5,556 nt of DNA from JBBRGG01 sp038240875 (GTDB lineage: Bacteria; Planctomycetota; Phycisphaerae; Phycisphaerales; UBA1924): assembly GCA_038240875.1 (NCBI GenBank), contig JBBRGG010000223.1, forward strand, positions 1-5,556, given 5' to 3'. How positions within the stretch are numbered: the first letter of the stretch is position 1; every line of letters starts with the position of its first letter. The position numbers were made by a program, and so were the translations under genes. The notes under the pieces were generated by a model. The model made no database searches, was not told where the DNA came from, and saw only the letters and a program-made list of their open reading frames with translations. This document shows positions 1 through 4,551 of this stretch, in pieces.

Positions 1-1530
1 GGTGGCAAGGTCGTTCAAAAACAACTCTCGCTCGAAGGTGAACAAGTCGCTCGTCTTCGCGCTCTTAACATCGAACCCACGGACGACTCCGCCAAGTTCG
101 ACCTCAAAGACGTTTCCGCCCACGTCCGCGCCATCTGGAATGGCAGCTCCTTCGATGACCGCATTAAACCAGGCATCGTCAGCCGCGATCGAACGGTCGG
201 CATCGTCCTTGATCGCACCTCGTATTACGCAGAAATGGGCGGCCAGGAAGGCGACACCGGCAAGCTCCAAGTCATCAGCGAAAGTCGCTCCAACATCCAT
301 GATCGCCACGACGGCGGCGAGTTCGTCGTCGAATCAACTCGCGCCTTCGGCGGTTACGTCCTCCACATCGGCCACGTCGCCAAGGGCGAGCTTCGCGTCG
401 GCGACACCGTCTCCGCCGAAGTCAACAAGTTCGTCAAGATCCGCACCCAATCCAACCACACCTCAACCCACATTGCCAACTTCGCCCTTCGCAAAGTCCT
501 GGGCGATCACGTCGATCAAAAAGGCTCCCTCGTCGCCCCCGATCGCATGCGCTTTGACTTTGTTCATCCACATCCCGTCTCAATCGACGAATTGGCCAAA
601 GTCGAAGCCATCGTCCGCTCGCAAATCAAACAAGACCTCACCGTCTACGCCGAGCCCGCGTCCCTCGCTACCGCCAAATCAATCAGCGGTTTGAGAGCCG
701 TCTTTGGCGAGGCCTACCCCGACCCTGTCCGCGTTGTCGCCATCGGCGAGAGTGTGAAATCTCTCCTTGATAATCCCGCCAACCTCGCGTGGGCCGAGCT
801 TTCCGCCGAGTTCTGTGGCGGCACACACGTCCAAAGCACCGCCCTCATCGGCGCCTTCGCCATCACCGCCGAAGAAGCCGTTGCCAAAGGCGTGCGACGC
901 ATTTCCGCCCTCACCGGCGACATGGCCGAAAACGCAATCGCCGCCGCCGACGCCGCTGAATCGCGCGTTGAAAGGGCGTCTCGCCTTTCCGACACGGATC
1001 TCGCCGCCCTCATACCAACCCTGCTCATCGAACTTGATCAAGCGACCATGCCCCAGGTTCGCAAGGCGCAAATTCGCACCGCCATCGGCGTCCTCCAGGA
1101 ACGCGCCAAACAAGCTGGCAAAAAGCTCGCCGACGCCGTCCGCGATAAAGCCGTCCGCGAAGCCGGTGGCATCGCCGACCAAGCCCGCAACCTCAACGAC
1201 AACGTCGTCGTCTCCACCGTCGAAGCTGGCGAAGATCGTGCTGCCTTGCAAGCCGCCTGCAAGCACATCCGCGACGTCTGCCCTCGCGCCGCGGTTATGC
1301 TTTTCTCCATCGATCAAGCCACAGGCAAGGTTGGTGTCTGCGCCATGGTTCCCCAAGCGCTCATCGCTAAAGGCCTCAAAGCCGGCGACTGGCTTCGCGA
1401 CGCATGCGCACTCCTTGGCGGCAAAGGCGGCGGTAAGCCCGACTCCGCACAAGGTGGCGGTGCCGACGCTTCCAACCTCAAGGAAGCCATCACGCAAGCC
1501 CGCAAAGCCGCCTTCAAAGTAGTGATGTAA
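1..1530 (+). CDS. alaS: Alanyl-tRNA synthetase, C-terminal part (5' end outside window)
   Basis: This gene charges tRNA-Ala with alanine in the cytosol and hydrolyses mischarged Ser- or Gly-tRNA-Ala. Frame 1 is open from base 1 to the TAA at 1528-1530. That gives 509 residues, roughly the last 55% of a protein that is usually near 870-900, so the class II aminoacylation core lies off the left edge. The editing domain begins near residues 70-85, where YAEMGGQEGDTG matches the family's YAESGGQ.GDTG. The zinc and editing motifs are intact: HTSTH at residues 153-157 (457-471), a following QKGSLV, and CGGTH at residues 272-276 (814-828). An alanine- and charge-rich helical, probably coiled-coil, stretch covers about residues 324-385. 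The C-Ala (DHHA1) domain ends the protein, with GGKGGGKPD at residues 473-481 (1417-1443). No frameshift or missing key residue is seen. The gene converges on the ybbR-like gene. Confidence 0.97.
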   Translation, partial: GGKVVQKQLSLEGEQVARLRALNIEPTDDSAKFDLKDVSAHVRAIWNGSSFDDRIKPGIVSRDRTVGIVLDRTSYYAEMGGQEGDTGKLQVISESRSNIHDRHDGGEFVVESTRAFGGYVLHIGHVAKGELRVGDTVSAEVNKFVKIRTQSNHTSTHIANFALRKVLGDHVDQKGSLVAPDRMRFDFVHPHPVSIDELAKVEAIVRSQIKQDLTVYAEPASLATAKSISGLRAVFGEAYPDPVRVVAIGESVKSLLDNPANLAWAELSAEFCGGTHVQSTALIGAFAITAEEAVAKGVRRISALTGDMAENAIAAADAAESRVERASRLSDTDLAALIPTLLIELDQATMPQVRKAQIRTAIGVLQERAKQAGKKLADAVRDKAVREAGGIADQARNLNDNVVVSTVEAGEDRAALQAACKHIRDVCPRAAVMLFSIDQATGKVGVCAMVPQALIAKGLKAGDWLRDACALLGGKGGGKPDSAQGGGADASNLKEAITQARKAAFKVVM

Positions 1531-1575
1531 ACGAAAGATCGCGTTACAACATTTGCCTTTGCCTTGCCTTCGTGC

Positions 1576-1600
1576 CACCATGATCGCTTCGATCGTGGTG
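1576..1600. terminator. Hairpin 1 between convergent genes, possible terminator
   Basis: An inverted repeat forms an 11-bp stem (CACCATGATCG against CGATCGTGGTG, one G-T wobble) around a 3-nt CTT loop. It starts 46 bp after the alaS stop. The bases after it are pyrimidine-rich (TGCCTTTGCCTTG) but contain no clean T run. It may terminate or protect alaS mRNA, and the near-symmetry lets it fold from either strand. The hairpin itself is seen directly. The terminator role is inferred. Confidence 0.5.
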
Positions 1601-1656
1601 TGCCTTTGCCTTGACTGCCTTTGCCTTTGTATTAGTCTTTATCTTTGCCTTCGTGC

Positions 1657-1692
1657 CACCATGATCGCTTCGATCGTGGTGTACCTTTGTTT
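1657..1692 (+). terminator. Hairpin 2 plus T-rich tail, likely alaS terminator
   Basis: This is an exact second copy of the 11-bp stem and CTT loop (1657-1681). It is followed on the + strand by TACCTTTGTTTT, which is closer to a Rho-independent U-tract than the tail of the first copy. It sits about 125 bp after the alaS stop and 110 bp past the ybbR-like stop on the other strand. On the minus strand the hairpin is followed by a purine-rich stretch, so termination in that direction would need another mechanism. Confidence 0.5.
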
Positions 1693-1789
1693 TGGCTGCC
1701 GTTACCTTGGGTACTCTCTCTCTCAAGAAACAGTCTTTCTATTTAGTATGCTCGATTGCCGTCCCTTTTTTCCTTGTATTCCCTAATGC

Positions 1790-2836
1790 TTAAGGCGTCA
1801 CCCCAGCCTTCACTTCCCGACTCGTGATCTCAAGCTCAATCAAAGGCCTCTCCGGCTCAAACCGTAGCTGCGTCGGTAAATCACTAAACACCGCTTCCTT
1901 CGAGCTAATCTTCTTCTCCAAATCCTCAAAGCTCAAAGGCACATAGGCCACGATTGTGATCGCCCCCTCGCGAATCCGCTGGATCACATCCGCTGGCCCA
2001 GTCACCTTCACATCATTCAGCAACGTCTTGCCCACGATCTTCACGTCCCAGCGTTCAAGTTCCGCCGCTGGCGCTCGAATGTGCACCGGTACCGTTGCTA
2101 TCACGTGCGTGTCTGTTCGGCTGCGCACCGTCAATTCAACCGCGGCCCTTCCAGGCGTAAACGTCATCGACCGAATGCCATCCAGCGACTTTGGCGCAAG
2201 CAGCGTCACATTGATCGTCTCCCGCCGCCCCGGCACCAAACGATCCCAAATCGCTCGATCAATCTTCGCAATTGCCTGTGGCGTTCCTTCATCCAACCGC
2301 GACGCAAACTCCGAAGGCACCCTGATCACCACCTCCGTCGGATTCAACACCGGCGGCCCATCCGTCTGCCCCTCAGGTAACTCAATTACCACCGGTATCC
2401 GCTTCTCTACAAGATCATCAACAACCACTCGCACTCGCGACGGCTCGACCGACTTGATCGTCACGCCCAGCCCGCGCAGCGCAGGATGTGTCCGCAGCAC
2501 CGCCGCAAGATCAAGCTCGCGTGTCCCGCGTATCGACGTGAACTGATCCGACATGCCAGGGTTAAGCGTGATCCCGTCTCGCAAGATCAACTCCGCACGC
2601 GTGATCGCAGCCGCAGGCCCCTCGATCGCGACCGTCCGACGCCGCGACGTACCGCCGTCGGCAATCAGCTGCCCCGCATCGTCAATCACCTCAACTACCT
2701 GCATGACATCTGTTGGCGGACGAATCGTGATCGCCGTCGGTATGCTCAGCGTGCGCAGGCTCTCGGCTTCCGCAAAGACCCAGATAAGCACGGTCACGCA
2801 GATCACAATCGTCCAGGTTTTGATGTGTCGCCACAT
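1790..2836 (-). CDS. YbbR-like (CdaR-type) membrane-anchored protein
   Basis: The 348-residue product has one N-terminal transmembrane helix (residues 7-22, ending VLIWVFAEAES) and then an all-beta-looking extracytoplasmic region. That region divides into about three YbbR-like units, roughly residues 25-140, 141-238 and 243-338. The unit pattern recurs as RIPVVIELPEG or ATVPVHIRAP, followed about 20-35 residues later by P.EVVIRVPS or DVKVTGPADVI. In Firmicutes the YbbR protein CdaR binds and modulates the diadenylate cyclase CdaA and is encoded next to it. Here the cdaA-type gene is the next gene upstream on the same strand, which strongly supports the assignment. The start is ATG at 2834-2836. 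There is no Shine-Dalgarno site upstream. A 273-bp gap separates it from cdaA, so it may have its own promoter. Sequence identity to classical CdaR looks low, so I give no symbol. Confidence 0.85.
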   Translation of the reverse strand: MWRHIKTWTIVICVTVLIWVFAEAESLRTLSIPTAITIRPPTDVMQVVEVIDDAGQLIADGGTSRRRTVAIEGPAAAITRAELILRDGITLNPGMSDQFTSIRGTRELDLAAVLRTHPALRGLGVTIKSVEPSRVRVVVDDLVEKRIPVVIELPEGQTDGPPVLNPTEVVIRVPSEFASRLDEGTPQAIAKIDRAIWDRLVPGRRETINVTLLAPKSLDGIRSMTFTPGRAAVELTVRSRTDTHVIATVPVHIRAPAAELERWDVKIVGKTLLNDVKVTGPADVIQRIREGAITIVAYVPLSFEDLEKKISSKEAVFSDLPTQLRFEPERPLIELEITSREVKAGVTP

Positions 2837-2842
2837 AAGTAA

Positions 2843-2848
2843 ATTATC
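2843..2848 (-). promoter_or_regulatory. Candidate -10 box for a leaderless ybbR-like transcript
   Basis: On the minus strand GATAAT (five of six matches to TATAAT) is followed by six bases and then the ATG of the ybbR-like gene. The expected transcription start therefore falls on the A of the start codon. This would explain the missing ribosome binding site. No good -35 hexamer is seen at 16-18 bp; a TTGATG lies 20 bp upstream. A short match in AT-rich DNA can arise by chance. Confidence 0.35.
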
Positions 2849-2876
2849 AAAGCATCAAATGGTCAAAGCATCAAAT
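2847..2876. repeat. Tandem 14-bp direct repeat upstream of the ybbR-like start
   Basis: TCAAAGCATCAAAT occurs at 2847-2860 and again at 2863-2876 with two bases (GG) between, giving a 16-bp period. The repeat lies immediately upstream of the ybbR-like start codon and overlaps the candidate -10 region. It could be a pair of binding sites for a regulator or a simple local duplication. The repeat is seen directly. No regulator is known. Confidence 0.75.
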
Positions 2877-3109
2877 AAACCCAGAGTTCGCAGAGTACAA
2901 CTTCATTATTCTCACAGCACAAGCGTTCCGCCTATGTCTATTCCTTCTACCTCTTCATTGTATGAAAGGCCCTTTGAATTAACCTACGCCCAATGCCTCT
3001 CTTTGCTTGATCTTTGTCTTGTGTACCCGTTCTCACCGAGAGAAGGCTTTAGCTTTGTTTCTCCCACGCATCATCCGTCTTTCTTGTGTGATCCGAACAG
3101 CACCAAGCC

Positions 3110-4150
3110 TCACCTCGCCGCTCGTTCCTTTCGCTCGTCATCGTTCCCAATCGGTTCATCACGCAGCTCATCAAGTGGCGGCGTCAAATCATCGTCAATC
3201 AAGCGAGACTCGTTTGCCAATCGTGAAATCGCCGCCTCACGATCCGCCCCTTGATCAATATCAACCAGCGCGTCACTCGACAGCACAGGCGATGCCGCCG
3301 CGATCCGCGCCGCGTTCTGTCGCGCCGACCGAATCGACGACGTAAGCCGTCTTTCCAGTTCTTCTGTCAACGCATCAACCGTCAAAGGCTCGGTCAACTT
3401 GCCGCGCTCCGCGATCCGAATCGCTCCGGTTTCTTCGCTCACCACAACCACCAACGCGTCGCACTCTTTGCTCACGCCCACCGCTGCCCGATGCCGCGAA
3501 CCCAGCCGCATACCAGGCATGTCCCCAGGCTCCGCCAAAGGCAACTGCACGCCCGCGCTGTGCACCCGCTTGCCCTTGATCACCACCGCAAGATCATGCA
3601 GCGCCGAGCCCGGATAAAAGATCGACTGCAACAGCTGCGCCGAAAGCTCCGCGTTCAACACCGTCCCACCCTCAACAACCCCTACCAAGCTGACCTCCCG
3701 CTCAATCACGATCAGCCCCCCATACTTCATCTTTGACAAATACTGCGCCGACTCGGCAATATCGCCCACGATCTCGGCGATGTCCTTGGGCGTCGAGCGA
3801 AAGAATGGAATCTCGCTCAGACGAACTAACGCCCGCCGTAGCTCGGGCTGAAAGATGATCACCAGCGAAATCGCCACCAGCGCAAGAAAGCGGTCATACA
3901 ACAGGCTCAATCGCTGGAACGTGCCGCCTTGATCAAGCACACGCGAAAAAATCCCCAGCACCACGATCAAAACCAAAAGCCCCTTTAGTACCCCCGCAGC
4001 TCGTGTTCCCTCTACAAATCGCACGATCATGTGCACCACAATACCGATGAGCAAAAACTCCAATGCAACAACCCACGGCGAGTACGCCGGGAGCCGCTGA
4101 AGAAGCCCTTCGATCCGGTCAAATGAGAACACAACAAACCTTAGGTGCAA
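3110..4150 (-). CDS. cdaA: CdaA-type membrane diadenylate cyclase
   Basis: The protein condenses two ATP into the second messenger c-di-AMP at the cytoplasmic membrane. Three hydrophobic helices come first (about residues 26-45, 53-71 and 86-101), with the family signatures EGTRA.GVLKG and IIFQPELRRAL. The DAC (DisA_N) domain covers about residues 115-255. It shows GGLIVIERE (144-152), a D-x-A site in ALHDLAVV (183-190), GSRHRAAVG with RHR at 219-221 (3488-3496), and SEETGAI (238-244). The usual D-G-A is D-L-A here (residues 186-188, 3587-3595). The catalytic Asp is kept. At 346 residues it is about 70 longer than a typical CdaA, owing to a charged, probably disordered C-terminus. The start is TTG at 4150; an in-frame TGA at 4154-4156 rules out anything further upstream. 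GTG at 4132, preceded by TAAGG, is a reasonable alternative giving 340 residues. The ybbR-like gene follows on the same strand. Confidence 0.93.
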   Translation of the reverse strand: MHLRFVVFSFDRIEGLLQRLPAYSPWVVALEFLLIGIVVHMIVRFVEGTRAAGVLKGLLVLIVVLGIFSRVLDQGGTFQRLSLLYDRFLALVAISLVIIFQPELRRALVRLSEIPFFRSTPKDIAEIVGDIAESAQYLSKMKYGGLIVIEREVSLVGVVEGGTVLNAELSAQLLQSIFYPGSALHDLAVVIKGKRVHSAGVQLPLAEPGDMPGMRLGSRHRAAVGVSKECDALVVVVSEETGAIRIAERGKLTEPLTVDALTEELERRLTSSIRSARQNAARIAAASPVLSSDALVDIDQGADREAAISRLANESRLIDDDLTPPLDELRDEPIGNDDERKERAAR

Positions 4151-4165
4151 ACTTCAACGCGCGTC

Positions 4166-4196
4166 AGGACACACCCAACAGCGCGAGGGGTATAGT
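4166..4196 (+). promoter_or_regulatory. Candidate promoter for the Nfu_N-mutY pair, leaderless geometry
   Basis: TATAGT at 4191-4196 matches the -10 consensus at five of six positions. It is followed by seven bases and the ATG at 4204, so transcription could begin at or next to the start codon. A weak -35 candidate, AGGACA (4166-4171), lies 19 bp upstream. It lies in the 53-bp intergenic region divergent from cdaA, which must hold the promoters for both directions unless they sit inside the genes. No Shine-Dalgarno site precedes the ATG (TCAAACGC), which fits leaderless translation. Confidence 0.45.
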
Positions 4197-4203
4197 CAAA
4201 CGC

Positions 4204-4548
4204 ATGGCGTACAAAGTTGTTGCGTACAAGTCAACGCCTAACCCCGACGCGCTCAAATGCGTCTTGGACCGCCTCATCACGCCCATCCAACTACCCATTG
4301 GTAAACTCCGTGCCTATCGCGCCCAACCCAATGCCCAACCCAACGCCCAACCCAACGCCAAACCCGACGCCAAACCTGAACTACAAGTCAACACCCAAGC
4401 CGACCCTCTCGCCGCCGCGCTCCTGGCAATCGAGGGCGTAACCAACGTCCTCATCCACGATACCTGGCTCACCGTTGGTAAATCCAAAGCCGCCTCCTGG
4501 GCCAAACTCAAGCCCCTCGTCGAGCAAGCGCTCGCACAGGCAGAATAA
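4204..4548 (+). CDS. Nfu/NifU N-terminal-domain protein (free-standing)
   Basis: The 114-residue product resembles the Nfu_N domain found at the front of Nfu-type iron-sulfur scaffold proteins. The first half has YKSTPNPDALKCVLD (residues 8-22), matching the family's TPNP.ALKF. The second half has DPLAAALLAIEGVTNVLI (67-84), then WLTVGK (88-93) and SWAKLKPLVEQAL (98-110), matching PLA..L..I.GV..V, the ITV.K segment and W..LKP.I. No C-terminal NifU domain with a CxxC cluster-binding motif follows, so cluster binding by this protein alone is not shown. A proline-rich QPNA repeat (41-59) is inserted between the halves. ATG 4204 is preferred because homology starts right after it. The frame is open back to ATG 4063, but that would overlap cdaA by 88 bp. 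mutY begins 3 bp after the stop, suggesting co-transcription. The exact role is unknown. Confidence 0.85.
   Translation: MAYKVVAYKSTPNPDALKCVLDRLITPIQLPIGKLRAYRAQPNAQPNAQPNAKPDAKPELQVNTQADPLAAALLAIEGVTNVLIHDTWLTVGKSKAASWAKLKPLVEQALAQAE
4324..4380 (+). repeat. 12-bp minisatellite encoding QPNA/KPDA in the Nfu_N gene
   Basis: Four 12-bp units (starting at 4324, 4336, 4348 and 4360) and a partial fifth (4372) encode QPNA, QPNA, QPNA, KPDA and KPE. Units two and three are identical at the DNA level. The first differs from them by one base, and the fourth shows several changes. The repeat lies between the two conserved halves of the Nfu_N domain and probably forms a flexible loop. Exact tandem DNA units suggest growth by replication slippage. 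Confidence 0.9.
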
Positions 4549-4551
4549 GCC

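Larger units (their letters stand above)
1552..1710. repeat. Degenerate TTTGCC tract with two exact 38-bp hairpin repeats
   Basis: This stretch between the convergent alaS and ybbR-like genes is built from irregular copies of TTTGCC or TTGCC (for example at 1552-1557, 1558-1563, 1604-1610 and 1619-1625). Two identical 38-bp segments, 1564-1601 and 1645-1682, lie exactly 81 bp apart. After one mismatch the match continues for six more bases. Each copy carries an imperfect palindrome. Because 81 is a multiple of three, a 60-codon minus-strand frame (1544-1726) reads the same HHDRSDHGGTKA peptide twice. That frame has no recognisable homology and looks like a by-product of the repeat. The element may be a dispersed intergenic repeat, which one window cannot show. 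Confidence 0.85.
2837..3109. other. AT-rich gap between cdaA and ybbR-like genes
   Basis: This 273-bp stretch lies between two genes on the same strand that are often adjacent and closely spaced in other bacteria. Codon use is unlike the neighbouring genes, and no open frame in it has recognisable homology. It holds a 14-bp direct repeat near the ybbR-like start, a possible -10 box, and a weak 5-bp hairpin at 3030-3044 (TTCTC / GAGAA). A double CAGAGT at 2882-2896 is also present. I see no tRNA, riboswitch or convincing terminator. Confidence 0.6.

Noticed and set aside
2..694. 230-codon plus-strand frame at the left edge
   Set aside because: It is a serine- and proline-rich shadow of alaS in another frame. 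The alaS frame there carries clear family motifs.
679..1581. 300-codon minus-strand open frame opposite alaS
   Set aside because: It lies antisense to the conserved alaS editing and C-Ala domains and has a glycine- and alanine-rich shadow composition with no recognisable motif.
1564..1682. CRISPR-like repeat pair
   Set aside because: Only two repeats, and the spacer is a TTTGCC-type low-complexity tract resembling the flanks. No cas gene is nearby, and a convergent-end hairpin explains it better.
1711..1724. CT microsatellite near the ybbR-like 3' end
   Set aside because: It has only about five CT units, too short to be notable.
3030..3044. Hairpin TTCTC / GAGAA after cdaA as a terminator
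   Set aside because: The stem is only 5 bp with a 5-nt loop and no T run follows on the minus strand.
1956..3254. Plus-strand open frames over the ybbR-like gene and the gap
   Set aside because: They are antisense to a gene with a membrane helix and YbbR-like repeats. Their translations are low-complexity R/S/T-rich and show no family signature.
4063..4203. Longer N-terminus for the Nfu_N protein starting at ATG 4063
   Set aside because: It would overlap the start of cdaA by 88 bp and adds 47 residues with no match to the family. Homology begins right after ATG 4204, which also has a -10-like box at the right distance.
4151..4203. A riboswitch (for example a c-di-AMP-sensing ydaO type) upstream of cdaA
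   Set aside because: Only 53 bp separate the divergent genes, too short for that riboswitch class, and no matching structure is seen.
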